Source: CAWAND01 sp963797485
GTDB taxonomy: Bacteria > Chloroflexota > Anaerolineae > Anaerolineales > E44-bin32
Direction of reading: 5' to 3'
Length of the DNA stretch: 64,000 nucleotides
NCBI GenBank assembly: GCA_963797485.1
Contig: CAWCPF010000003.1
Coordinates: 248,001-312,000 of the forward strand
The translations under genes and the position numbers were made by a program. Below the pieces are notes generated by a model. That model saw only the letters and a list, made by a program, of their open reading frames with translations. It had not been told where the DNA came from and ran no database searches. Each line of letters begins with the position of its first letter. The first letter of the stretch is position 1. Below, piece after piece: positions 19,207 through 27,489 of the stretch.

Positions 19207-20160
19207 ATGCCAAGCCCGGCCGTGCCTCAGCCCCCCGAGATCGGTGGCCTCCCGCCCCTCGAAATCTTGTACCAAGCCATGCTCCGCATCCGCTTGTTCG
19301 AGGAGCGGGTATTGGAGTGGTTTCCTAGGGGCTTGTTCTATGGAACCACGCACACCTATATAGGTCAGGAAGCCAACGCAGTCGGCGTGCTGAACCACCT
19401 GGGGGAGAGCGATGTGGTGGTCTCAAACCATCGTTGCCACGGCCACTTCCTTGCCTACGGGGGGTCCATGCATGCGTTGGCGGCGGAATTAATGGGCCGG
19501 TCCACCGGCGTGTGCGGTGGCCGCGGCGGCAGCCAGCATATTCAGTGGCAGAATTTCTATGCCAATGGCATCCTGGGTGGAACCCTTCCGCTGGCGGCCG
19601 GCATGGCGCTGGCCGAGCGAGGCCGCGGCCGAGCCGTCATCGCCTTCATGGGCGAGGGTGCGCTCGGAGAGGGCGCGGTCTACGAAGCGCTCAACATGAG
19701 CGCGCTGTGGTCCCTTCCCCTCTTTGTGGTGCTCGAAAACAACCGCTATGCCCAAAGCACACCCATCGAGCTCAACCTGGCCGGGAGCGTGACGGCGCGG
19801 TTTGAAGCCTTCGGAATCCCGGTCGCCGAGATCGACACGACCGATGTGACGCAGGTTTGGCGCGCCGCCGGCCCCGCTCTGGCCGAGGTTCGATCGGCAG
19901 GTAAGCCCCGGGCGCTGGTCATCCACACCTACCGCTTTGGGCCCCACTCGAAGGGGGACGACACTCGCGATCCCGATGAGATTGCCCGATATCGTGAGCT
20001 GGATCCCGTGCGGATGACCGGGGCCGAGCTTCCTCCCGATTTGAGGCAGACGATCGAGGCGAGCGTCGCTGCGGAGGTCGAACAAGCCTTCGCCCAGGCG
20101 GAGATGGACCCGGCGGCTAATGTGGGCGAGCACACTCGAACGCCTGAGGCGGTGCCGTGA
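19207..20160 (+). CDS. 2-oxoacid dehydrogenase E1 component, alpha subunit (ThDP-dependent)
   Basis: 317 residues of the pyruvate/acetoin/branched-chain E1-alpha family. It has FYGTTHTYIGQEANAVGV (substrate pocket), NHRCHGHFLAYGG, GGRGGSQHIQW, and the ThDP/Mg motif FMGEGALGEGAVYEALNMS...VLENNRYAQS (149-183). The usual GDG is GEG here, and MHLxD is QHIQW, so it is a divergent subgroup. It decarboxylates a 2-oxo acid and reductively acylates a lipoyl lysine. I prefer ATG 19207; TTG 19198 would overlap the -10 element. It overlaps the beta subunit by four bases (GTGA). No E2 acyltransferase or E3 gene follows; instead comes a lipoyl-sugar acyltransferase fusion. Confidence 0.88.
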   Translation: MPSPAVPQPPEIGGLPPLEILYQAMLRIRLFEERVLEWFPRGLFYGTTHTYIGQEANAVGVLNHLGESDVVVSNHRCHGHFLAYGGSMHALAAELMGRSTGVCGGRGGSQHIQWQNFYANGILGGTLPLAAGMALAERGRGRAVIAFMGEGALGEGAVYEALNMSALWSLPLFVVLENNRYAQSTPIELNLAGSVTARFEAFGIPVAEIDTTDVTQVWRAAGPALAEVRSAGKPRALVIHTYRFGPHSKGDDTRDPDEIARYRELDPVRMTGAELPPDLRQTIEASVAAEVEQAFAQAEMDPAANVGEHTRTPEAVP

Positions 20161-21158
20161 ACGTCTTGGAGGCCATCAACCGGGCCCTGGCCGAATGTCT
20201 GAATGAGCATTCCGGCGTGTACTTCATCGGCGAGGACGTGCTCGACCCATATGGGGGGGCCTTCAAAGTCGCCCGGGGCCTGTCCACCGGATTCCCGGAC
20301 CGGGTCATCACCACGCCAGTCTCCGAGGCCGGAATTGTGGGATTGGGCACCGGCATGGCCCTGCGCGGCCTTCGGCCGGTGGTCGAGATCATGTTTGGGG
20401 ACTTCTTGCTGTTGGCGGCTGACCAGCTCGTCAATCATGCCGCCAAACTGCGTTGGATGACCCAGGATCAAGTCCGGGTGCCGCTGGTGGTGCGGACCCC
20501 CATGGGTGGGCGACGCGGCTACGGACCCACCCACAGCCAATCCCTCGAGAAGCATTTGATGGGCGTCCCGGGCCTCCACGTGGCCGCCGTTTCGGCTGTG
20601 GGCCTGCCGGGTGAGGTCGTGAAGCATGCGGTGCTCGAGGACGATGACCCCGTGCTGTTGATCGAGCACAAGCTGCTGTACTCACAACCGGTCTTCACCC
20701 CGGAAGCCGAGCCAGACGTCGCCGTCCAAGAAGTGGGCAGCGGTTATCCGGCCTACCGCCTGCAAGTGACCGGCGCCCCGGCGCCCGCCGTCAGCCTGAC
20801 GGCTTATGGTTTCATGGCGGAGATGGCACGGCAGGCGCTGATGGAACTTGCCTATCAGCATGAGATTTTTGCCGAACTGGTGGTCTTCACCCAACTGAGC
20901 CCCCCCGACCTGGCTCCGCTCGCCGACAGCCTGAGCGCCACCCATCGCCTGCTGACGGTCGAGGAGGGGACCTTGAGTTTGGGTTGGGGGTCCGAGGTGG
21001 TCGCCCGCATGGTGGAAAGCCTGGGCCCGGGCCTCCGCGTTCGTCGTGTGGCAGCGGATGAGACGCCTGTCCCGGCCGCCGGGCCGCTCGAGAGCGCCAT
21101 GCTGCCGCAAGTGACAGACATCGTAACGGCGGCGATCGAACTGGCCCGGGGCGCCTGA
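20157..21158 (+). CDS. 2-oxoacid dehydrogenase E1 component, beta subunit
   Basis: 333 residues, GTG start. It has MNVLEAINRALAE, VYFIGEDVLDPYGGAFKV (ThDP pyrophosphate side), TTPVSEAGIVGLGTGMAL, VEIMFGDFLLLAADQLVNHAAKLRW and RRGYGPTHSQSLE (conserved His region). The C-terminal transketolase-like domain includes LTVEEGTLSLGWGSEV. It forms an alpha2beta2 heterotetramer with the preceding gene. Its position between E1-alpha and the lipoyl-PglD fusion suggests one complex. The acyl substrate cannot be told from sequence. Confidence 0.9.
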   Translation: MNVLEAINRALAECLNEHSGVYFIGEDVLDPYGGAFKVARGLSTGFPDRVITTPVSEAGIVGLGTGMALRGLRPVVEIMFGDFLLLAADQLVNHAAKLRWMTQDQVRVPLVVRTPMGGRRGYGPTHSQSLEKHLMGVPGLHVAAVSAVGLPGEVVKHAVLEDDDPVLLIEHKLLYSQPVFTPEAEPDVAVQEVGSGYPAYRLQVTGAPAPAVSLTAYGFMAEMARQALMELAYQHEIFAELVVFTQLSPPDLAPLADSLSATHRLLTVEEGTLSLGWGSEVVARMVESLGPGLRVRRVAADETPVPAAGPLESAMLPQVTDIVTAAIELARGA

Positions 21159-21191
21159 CCGATGGTCCAGCCGGGTGTGGAGGACCTAAGT

Positions 21192-21221
21192 ATGAAGCTG
21201 AGCAAGGCGCGCCATGCCTGA
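21192..21221 (+). other. Possible nine-codon coupling ORF (MKLSKARHA) before the lipoyl-PglD gene
   Basis: GGAGGA at 21179-21184 sits 7 bases before ATG 21192, which opens a nine-codon frame ending in a TGA that overlaps the next gene's ATG (21214). This could couple translation or, given the many indels in this sequence, be the true N-terminus of the fusion put out of frame. The fusion's own ATG lacks a comparable ribosome site. Confidence 0.3.
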
Positions 21222-22311
21222 TCCCTTGGCCGTTCTGATCCCGCTGCTGAATGCGAACGAGCCGGAGGCCCGGCTGGTCGAGCTGCGCGTAGCCTCGGGC
21301 GACCAGGTGAAGCCGGGCCAGATTCTGTGCACGCTCGAAACCACCAAGTCGGCGGTCGAGTTGGCTGCCGAGGGTCCCGGAACCATCGTTGGGCTCGAAG
21401 CGCGCCAGGGGGATATGCTGCGTGCGGGGGACCGGCTGTGCTGGATTTCGGCCGATGCCAACTGGAAGCCCGACGAGGGCAAAGGCGAATCGGCGCAGAC
21501 GGGTCTCCCGGCGGGTTTGCGCATCACCCAGCCGGCCCTGCAGTTGGCACGGCGGGTGGGGATAGATCTGGAAGCCCTGGCGCGCGGCCCGCTGATTACC
21601 GAGGCGGCCATTCAGGCCCAGAGCGCCTTGGCTCAGGAGCCGGCGGCGCTCGAAGGGGTGTATGACCGACGCGCGCTGGTGGTATACGGCGGCGGAGGCC
21701 ATGGCAAGTCGCTGATTGAATTGGTGCGTGCCGGCGGGATGTTCGATCTGGTTGGCGTGTTGGACGATCGCCTTGAGCGTGGAAATGACATCCTGGGCCT
21801 GGAAGTGCTTGGCGGCGCGGCCATGTTGGCCGAACTTGCCCGTCGAGGGGTGCGTCAGGCGATCAACGCCATTGGCGGGGTCGGCGACTCGACCGTGCGC
21901 GTGGCCGTCTTTCAGCGGCTGCACGAGGCCGGCTTCTTCTGCCCGACGGTGATTCATCCCACCGCCGTCCTGGAGCCGAGCGCCGAGCTCTCAAGCGGCG
22001 TCCAGGTCATGCCGCGCGCATATATTGGCAGCCAGGCGCGCATCGGGTATGGCTCGATCGTGAACACGGCGGCAGTCGTGTCTCACGATTGCACGATTGG
22101 AGATTACGCCAACATCGCCCCGGGCGCATTGCTGGCCGGAGGCGTGGAGATCGGCGATCGAAGCTTGATCGGGATGGGGGCCACGCTCAATCTGGAAGTG
22201 CACGTCGGGGAGGGGTCCCGCATCGGCAACGGTGCCACCGTCAAGCAGGATGTTCCCGCGGGGGGAGTCGTGCATGCCGGGAGCGTCTGGCCGCCGAGAG
22301 CGACCGCATGA
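21214..22311 (+). CDS. Fusion: lipoyl domain + peripheral-subunit-binding-like domain + PglD/NeuD sugar N-acyltransferase
   Basis: 365 residues, intact. Residues 1-80 are a lipoyl domain: GDQVKPGQILCTLETTKSAVE with the modifiable Lys45, and a mirrored GDMLRAGDRL hairpin. Residues about 98-135 (GLRITQPALQLARRVGIDL...GPLITEAAI) resemble the E1/E3-binding domain of E2 proteins, with a shortened glycine loop. Residues 155-360 are a PglD/NeuD-type acyltransferase: nucleotide-sugar binding VVYGGGGHGKSLIEL, then left-handed beta-helix hexapeptides with catalytic His291 in VVSHDCTIGDYANIAPGALL. Known PglD enzymes use acetyl-CoA to N-acylate a UDP-4-amino sugar. Here the E2 catalytic domain is absent and the acyl carrier is covalently joined to the sugar acyltransferase. 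I infer that E1 acylates Lys45 and PglD transfers that acyl group to the amino sugar made by the next gene, with which it overlaps (ATGA). Confidence 0.86.
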   Translation: MPDPLAVLIPLLNANEPEARLVELRVASGDQVKPGQILCTLETTKSAVELAAEGPGTIVGLEARQGDMLRAGDRLCWISADANWKPDEGKGESAQTGLPAGLRITQPALQLARRVGIDLEALARGPLITEAAIQAQSALAQEPAALEGVYDRRALVVYGGGGHGKSLIELVRAGGMFDLVGVLDDRLERGNDILGLEVLGGAAMLAELARRGVRQAINAIGGVGDSTVRVAVFQRLHEAGFFCPTVIHPTAVLEPSAELSSGVQVMPRAYIGSQARIGYGSIVNTAAVVSHDCTIGDYANIAPGALLAGGVEIGDRSLIGMGATLNLEVHVGEGSRIGNGATVKQDVPAGGVVHAGSVWPPRATA

Positions 22312-23513
22312 GCGCCGAAGGGCAGGGCAGCATCCAGGATCGGATCCCGATGTCCGCGCCGGACATCAGCGACGAAGAACGCGAAGCTGTGGCCGCCGTG
22401 CTCAAGACGCCGCGTCTGAGCATGGGTCCGCAGGCGGAGGCGTTCGAGGCCGCCATGGCCGAGCGCGTCGGCGCGCGGCATGCCATTGCGGTCAGCTCAG
22501 GCACGGCCGGCCTGCATTTGTGCGTCCGTGCAGCCGGCCTGCAGGACGGCAATCTGGCCCTCACCACGCCGTTCAGCTTTGTGGCCTCTTCCAACGTGCT
22601 GCTCTACGAACGCGCCGTCCCCGTGTTTGTGGATGTCGATCCGATCACCGGCAACCTGGACCCGGACCTGGCGGCGCAGGCGGCGCAGGATTTGTCGGGC
22701 GGCGGGGCGTCCGGCGCGCACTGGCTCCCTCGTCGGGGCGTGGCTGACGGCGCCCGGCTGAAGGCCATGCTGGCGGTGGACGTCTTCGGGCAGCCGGCGG
22801 ATTACCGCGCGTTGGAGGCCGCCGTTCGGGGTCATGGCCTGAAGCTGATTGAGGATGCGTGCGAAGCACTGGGATCGGCCTATGCCGGCCGGCCGGCGGG
22901 GATGCTGGGTGATGCCGGCGTGTTCGCCTTCTATCCCAACAAGCAGCTGACCACCGGTGAAGGCGGGGTCATAGTGACGGATGTGGATAGCTGGGCCGAC
23001 GCTTGCCGTGCCTTGAGAAACCAGGGACGGGCGGTTGGAGACCAATGGCTTGACCATTCGCTGCTGGGCTACAACTATCGGCTGCCCGAAATCAGTGCCA
23101 CGCTTGGCCTGGCGCAAATGCGCCGTCTGGACGACTTGCTGGCGCGCCGAGATCAAGTGGCCGAGTGGTACGACCAGGCCCTTGAACCACTGGATGAGGT
23201 CGAGCGGCCGGTGGTCGCCGCCACGACATCTAGAATGAGCTGGTTCGTGTATGTCGTTCGCATCCGGCCTGGGCTGAACCGGGATCAGATCGCACGACGG
23301 ATGGAGGCGGCGGGCGTGCCGACCCGTCCGTACTTCCCGGCCATTCATCTGCAGACGTATATGGTCGAGCGCTTTGGGTACCAGCCGGGCGACTATCCAG
23401 TGACAGAGGATCTTGCGGCCCGCGGCCTGGCGCTTCCGTTCTCGGGCGTGATGTCGGAAGCTCAGGTTGGCCGCGTGGCGGAGACGCTCGCCCAGGCTCT
23501 TGGCGAAGCATAG
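22308..23513 (+). CDS. DegT/DnrJ/EryC1/StrS-family PLP sugar aminotransferase
   Basis: 401 residues, intact. PLP motifs: AVSSGTAGLHLCVRAAG (phosphate binding), LKLIEDACEALGSAY with Asp183 (pyridine N), and FYPNKQLTTGEGG with Lys212 forming the Schiff base. It closes with RNQGR...YNYRLPEISATLGLAQ, typical of PglE/PseC-like enzymes that aminate 4-keto or 3-keto nucleotide sugars. It would provide the amino group for the upstream acyltransferase. A 4,6-dehydratase to make the keto sugar is not in the window. It starts at ATG 22308, overlapping the fusion gene's stop, and ends before a hairpin. Confidence 0.92.
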   Translation: MSAEGQGSIQDRIPMSAPDISDEEREAVAAVLKTPRLSMGPQAEAFEAAMAERVGARHAIAVSSGTAGLHLCVRAAGLQDGNLALTTPFSFVASSNVLLYERAVPVFVDVDPITGNLDPDLAAQAAQDLSGGGASGAHWLPRRGVADGARLKAMLAVDVFGQPADYRALEAAVRGHGLKLIEDACEALGSAYAGRPAGMLGDAGVFAFYPNKQLTTGEGGVIVTDVDSWADACRALRNQGRAVGDQWLDHSLLGYNYRLPEISATLGLAQMRRLDDLLARRDQVAEWYDQALEPLDEVERPVVAATTSRMSWFVYVVRIRPGLNRDQIARRMEAAGVPTRPYFPAIHLQTYMVERFGYQPGDYPVTEDLAARGLALPFSGVMSEAQVGRVAETLAQALGEA

Positions 23514-23549
23514 ACAGCGGGGATCTAGCGTTCGGACTTGCGAGCGACT

Positions 23550-23575
23550 GGGGCCGTCCGTCTTTGGACGGCCCC
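23550..23575 (+). terminator. Hairpin at the end of the E1/PglD/DegT cassette
   Basis: Perfect 10-bp stem (GGGGCCGTCC / GGACGGCCCC), six-base loop. The following T-run is weak, so it may be a terminator or RNA-stabilising hairpin. It lies between convergent genes. Confidence 0.6.
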
Positions 23576-23662
23576 CTGGCTTTGGACCCCTCCTGCTCCA
23601 CGCTGCTCGGGAGCGGGGGCCCCTCGGCCTGACACCGGCTTCATTCGGGCAGGCAAAGTCCC

Positions 23663-24379
23663 CTAGCGGACTTGTGTCCAGTTGATGAGCACCAGGTTCT
23701 GCTCGCAAGAATCCGAGGTGTCGATGAACATCTGGGTTGACAGCGGTATCCCCGCCGTGTCGTTCAACTGGACCCAAAGGGTGTCCTGGCTGGCGATTGG
23801 ATGGTCGGAAACATTGAACACGTAGCCGGCGGGGCCGAGCGCGCTGGCGCTCCCGGTCAGGCTGTCGAGACGGATGGGCAAACCGCCGATGGTCCCCTCC
23901 AGGTGTACGCCCAATCCCTGGATGGGCTCACCTTCAAGGTTGAAGACCTGGCCACCCACCCCCATCCACTGGCACGCCTGGTCGTTGGCGATGTTAGGCG
24001 TCAGCACGGGCGACCCGGGTTGCAGGCTGAATGGCGGCCCTGTGGGCGACACCTCGGGCGTGGGCGGGGGAGGGGTCTCGGTAGGCGGCACCGGCGACGG
24101 GGTTTCCGTTGGTGTGTTGCTCGGGGTCGGCGTATTCGACGCCGTCGGCGTCCAGGTCGAGGGCAGGAAGATTTCGGGCGTCGGGGTGGTCGTTGGCGGC
24201 CCGAGGGTCGCTGGGAGGGTCGGCGGCGGATACGGGTTGTAGGAGACGTACGGGTTAATGAAGATCGACCCATAGATGCCGGCCACACACAGCGCCGCCA
24301 GCAGGATCAGGACCGTCAGGAAGTTGAGCAGGAAGCCGCCCCTATTGGTCTTATAGACGCCTGAGTATTGATCCGTCAT
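23663..24379 (-). CDS. Membrane-anchored protein with Pro/Thr-rich linker and extracellular domain
   Basis: 238 residues. A short cytoplasmic start (MTDQYSGVYKTNRGGF), one membrane helix (about 17-37), then a low-complexity linker of Pro/Thr/Glu repeats (about 45-115), then a C-terminal beta-rich domain of about 120 residues with two Cys (CQW and SCEQ) that may form a disulfide. The ATG at 24379 follows GGAGG. Its neighbour upstream is the PpiC lipoprotein (22-base gap), so both probably belong to one envelope-related operon. Function unknown; the linker resembles cell-wall-spanning stalks seen in Chloroflexota. Confidence 0.75.
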   Translation of the reverse strand: MTDQYSGVYKTNRGGFLLNFLTVLILLAALCVAGIYGSIFINPYVSYNPYPPPTLPATLGPPTTTPTPEIFLPSTWTPTASNTPTPSNTPTETPSPVPPTETPPPPTPEVSPTGPPFSLQPGSPVLTPNIANDQACQWMGVGGQVFNLEGEPIQGLGVHLEGTIGGLPIRLDSLTGSASALGPAGYVFNVSDHPIASQDTLWVQLNDTAGIPLSTQMFIDTSDSCEQNLVLINWTQVR

Positions 24380-24401
24380 CGAGCCGCCTCCTGCCCCTGC
24401 T

Positions 24402-25307
24402 TCAAGGGGTGACCAGAATGTCGATCTGAGCGGACTGGCGCTGGGCCGCGAGCCAGTCGGTGACCGCCGCAGCCTGGAGCGTGCGCCTGGCGTCCGGGGA
24501 CAGCGGGTGAACGCCGCGTTCGAGCACTTCGACCACATCGAAGCCCATCGGGGTCTCGATGACCTGGCTCAGCTCGCCGGGCTGCAAGTCAAACGCCGCT
24601 TGCTCGATCTCGGGCGTGGTCAGGTACCCGGCCGGGAACCAGCCCAGATCGCCCCCGGCAGGGCGAGTGCTTAAGTCGGCCGAGTGCTCGACGGCCAAGG
24701 TGACAAAGTCGCCGCCGTCCACGATCTCCTGACGGATATTCTCCGCCTCCGAGGCCGAATTCACCAGGATGTGCCTGGCGTGAACTTGCTCGACCGAGTC
24801 GGGCACCTGGGCTGTCAAGTTGTCGACCATTTGTGCCGCCAACAGCTCCACCTTAAGCGCGCGTTTGAACCGATCCACGTCATAGTTATTGGCCGCCAGC
24901 CAGCCGCCAATGGACTCGTTGCCTCCCAGCCCGTTCGCCAGCTGGTCTAGCTTTGCGGCCAAATCTTCATCCGAGACCTGGGCGCCCGATTGAGCCGCGG
25001 CCTGGGCCAAGAGCTGAAGATCGATCAGCGAGTCCAGGATCTGAGCCTGGTAGTCTCCCAACGTTGCAAGGTCGGTGCCAGTCGCCGCCTGGGCGGATTC
25101 GAACCGCGTGACCTCCGCCTGAAAATCGCTCAGCAAGATCGGCTCGCCGTTGACCATGGCAGCCAGCGGGAGAGGCGTAGGGGTAGGCGGAAGGGGGGTA
25201 GCGGTGGGCGGAATGGGCGTGGGGGTTGGCCCCAACCCGGGGACGGCGCCGCAGGCGGCAAGGCAGACGCAAATGAGCGCCGCGACGAAGCGTTCTACCC
25301 GTGGCAT
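24402..25307 (-). CDS. Peptidyl-prolyl cis-trans isomerase, PpiC/parvulin-type lipoprotein
   Basis: 301 residues. Lipoprotein signal MPRVERFVAALICVCLAACG with lipobox Cys19, then a Pro/Thr linker, a SurA-like N-terminal helical region (about 50-170) and a parvulin domain: VHARHILVNSASEAENI, DFVTLAVEHSADLSTRPAGGDLGWF, PMGFDVVEVLERG. It assists folding of exported proteins on the outer side of the membrane. The ATG at 25307 was chosen because it begins the signal peptide; the frame extends upstream without homology. Confidence 0.88.
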   Translation of the reverse strand: MPRVERFVAALICVCLAACGAVPGLGPTPTPIPPTATPLPPTPTPLPLAAMVNGEPILLSDFQAEVTRFESAQAATGTDLATLGDYQAQILDSLIDLQLLAQAAAQSGAQVSDEDLAAKLDQLANGLGGNESIGGWLAANNYDVDRFKRALKVELLAAQMVDNLTAQVPDSVEQVHARHILVNSASEAENIRQEIVDGGDFVTLAVEHSADLSTRPAGGDLGWFPAGYLTTPEIEQAAFDLQPGELSQVIETPMGFDVVEVLERGVHPLSPDARRTLQAAAVTDWLAAQRQSAQIDILVTP

Positions 25308-25382
25308 GACGCTGCGGATTATACCCGGCAGGCGTGGGCCGGCAAAAGCGCCCATGCACGTCCCTCGCATGGCGGACGGGCC

Positions 25383-27030
25383 TCAATCAACGGTCGAGGC
25401 AAACACCACCACAGTCGGGCGACGGCCGGTCTCGGCGTAAAAGAATTTGGTGAGTTCGCGCTCAATCCGGCCGGCCAGCTGGCCGTTGGAGCTGGATTTG
25501 AGACTTCTCGCGAATGCGTTGGCGAGCACGGCCGAACAGCTCATCCGCATCGTTCACGAACACGAAACCCTTGGAGATGATCTCGGGCTCGTCGGCCAAT
25601 TCGCCGTCTTGGCCGCGGAGTTGCAGGTGCACGCCGACAAAACCATCCCGGGCCAGGGCTTCGCGCTCACGCATGACGACCGGCCCCACATCACCTACGC
25701 CGCTGCCGTCGACAAAGACATAACCGCCGGGGACACGCTCGCCGATGGTCATCTCTCCGTCGCTGAATTCGACCACCGTGCCGTTCTCGATAACCGCCAC
25801 ATGGTCAGACGGTATACCCAGTTGTTGGGCCATCGAGGCATGTTGTCTCAAATGGCGCAGTTCCCCATGGACGGGGATGAAGAACTTGGGCCGGACCAAC
25901 TGGATCATCAGCTTCATTTCTTCCTGGCTGGCGTGCCCGGAGACGTGGACCGGAGCGATGGGGTCATAGATCACGTTGGCGCCGCGTTGGAAGAGCCGGT
26001 TGATGGTGCGATGGACCATTTCCTCGTTGCCTGGGATCGGATGCGAAGACAGCACCACCGTGTCACCCGGCAGGATGTCGAATTGTCGGTTGGAGCCGGT
26101 GGAGAGCCGCGCTAGCACGGAGGTCGGCTCGCCTTGGGTGCCGGTGCACATCAGGACCACCTTGGAGGCTTTCATCTTCAGCGCCTGATCGAGATTGACC
26201 AGCAGTTGATCGGACACCTTCAAATAGCCCAGCTCGCGGGCCATCTTGGCGTTCTCAACCATGCTCAAACCGACGAAGGCCATGACCCGGCCATGTCGTT
26301 CGGCTGCGTTGGCCACCTGCTGCATGCGCGAGATGAGCGAGGCAAAGGTGGCGATCAAAATGCGCCCCTCGGCCTGGTTGAAGACCGTGTCCAGGCCGGC
26401 ATCCAGGACCGCTTCGGAAGGTGTCCAGCCCGGGCGATCGGCATTGGTCGAGTTAGCCAGGAGGGCCAGTACACCCCGGCCGCCCAGTTCACCGAGCTTG
26501 CTGAAGTCGGTCGGCCAGCCGTCCACCGGCGTGTGATCGAACTTGTAGTCGGCCGTGTGCACAATGATCCCGGCCGGCGTATTGATCACCAGCCCGACCG
26601 AGTTGGGGATGGAATGGTTGACATGGAAGAATTCGACCTCGAAGGGTCCAATCTTGACCGTCTCACCGGCCTGGACGACATTTCGCTGGGCGCCGCGCAG
26701 CAGGCCGCCGCGCTTGAGTTTGACCTCCAGCAGCCCCATTGTCAGCCGTGTGGCGTAAATCGGAACCGGGAATTCCTCGAGGACGTGCCGGACGGCGCCG
26801 GTGTGATCTTCGTGCCCGTGGGTCACGATGAGCCCGCGGATCAGATGCTTCTTGTCCCGCAGGTAGCGGAAGTCGGGAATGATGTAGTCAATCCCCAACA
26901 TATCATTCTCGGGGAACATGACGCCCGAGTCGATGAGCAGGATGTTCTCTCCATACTCGACGACCAGCATGTTCTTCCCGACCTCCCCTAATCCGCCCAG
27001 GGGGATCAATTTCAGGGTCTTGCTTGGCAT
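25383..27030 (-). CDS. rnj: Ribonuclease J, frameshifted near the C-terminus
   Basis: Metallo-beta-lactamase/beta-CASP ribonuclease of about 548 residues, acting in mRNA decay and rRNA processing as 5'-exonuclease and endonuclease. MPSKTLKLIPLGGLGEVGKN start, metal motif THGHEDHTG (71-76), DYKFDHTP, GTQGEPTSVLARL, SSHPIPGNE and SGHASQEEMKLM are all present. Near 25481-25484 the frame shifts by one base; removing one base restores LAGRIERELTKFFYAETGRRP and a stop at 25383-25385, the expected C-terminal dimerisation segment. It lies downstream of the cold-shock gene. Confidence 0.93.
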
Positions 27031-27084
27031 TTTTCTAACCTCAATGCGGCGCTCTCGGCGCCGAGATAGACTAAACGAATAGAA

Positions 27085-27113
27085 GCCCCGTCGGCAGATC
27101 CACCGAGCGGGGC
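27085..27113 (-). terminator. Terminator-like hairpin between cold-shock gene and RNase J
   Basis: On the minus strand GCCCCGCTCGG pairs with CCGACGGGGC (one bulged base) around an eight-base loop, followed by a T-rich stretch. It would end or attenuate the short cold-shock transcript before RNase J. Confidence 0.6.
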
Positions 27114-27141
27114 GCCTTGATTGCCCGAAACTGAGACAGGC

Positions 27142-27354
27142 TCAATTCAAACGGGAAACGTCCGTGGCCTCGGCACCGCGAACAGTTTGCTCAAGAAAGA
27201 AGCTCACTTGCTCGCCTGCGGAGAGCAATGGCACGCTGCCCGGCTGGAGTGCAGAATAGTGGACAAAGACGTACTCGCCGTCCTGGGCATCGATGTAGCC
27301 GTAGCCCTTTGATCCGTCAAACCAGCGGACGACGCCGGTCGTGCGCTTGGCCAA
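27142..27354 (-). CDS. csp: Cold-shock domain protein
   Basis: 70 residues, a single cold-shock domain that binds single-stranded RNA or DNA. RNP1 is SKGYGYI and RNP2 is YVFVHYSAL; the first aromatic WFDGSKGYG is typical. The start is TTG (27354) after GGAGGG. The domain end is slightly diverged (GAEATDVSRLN). It has its own hairpin downstream. A palindrome with one mismatch lies 57 bases upstream (27411-27428), close to where the promoter should be. Confidence 0.93.
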   Translation of the reverse strand: MAKRTTGVVRWFDGSKGYGYIDAQDGEYVFVHYSALQPGSVPLLSAGEQVSFFLEQTVRGAEATDVSRLN

Positions 27355-27410
27355 GAACGCCGCCCTCCGAAATGCGGTGGAAGGTCTTGCAGAGTGGGTT
27401 TTCTAAGTAT

Positions 27411-27428
27411 CTTGTGAAGTTTATCACA
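27411..27428. promoter_or_regulatory. Palindrome TTGTGA-N6-TCACAG, copy 4 (one mismatch)
   Basis: The same 6+6 repeat with one base changed, in the non-coding region upstream of the cold-shock gene. GATACT, a possible -10 on the minus strand, lies directly downstream, so a bound protein would occlude or contact the promoter. Confidence 0.45.
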
Positions 27429-27489
27429 GCCTACCGGGGCCGTCAATGCGGCCGGGGACAAAGCCCTTGCGATGGCTCACCCGGCTTGA

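Noticed and set aside
21214..21460. Biotinyl (AMKM) domain instead of lipoyl domain in the fusion protein
   Set aside because: The lysine context is ETTKSAVE, as in lipoyl domains; no AMKM or VMKM motif is present, and E1 genes lie next to it.
23801..24364. Long Gly/Arg- and Val/Gly-rich open frames opposite the Pro/Thr-linker gene
   Set aside because: They mirror the repetitive linker of the gene on the other strand and lack a start context.
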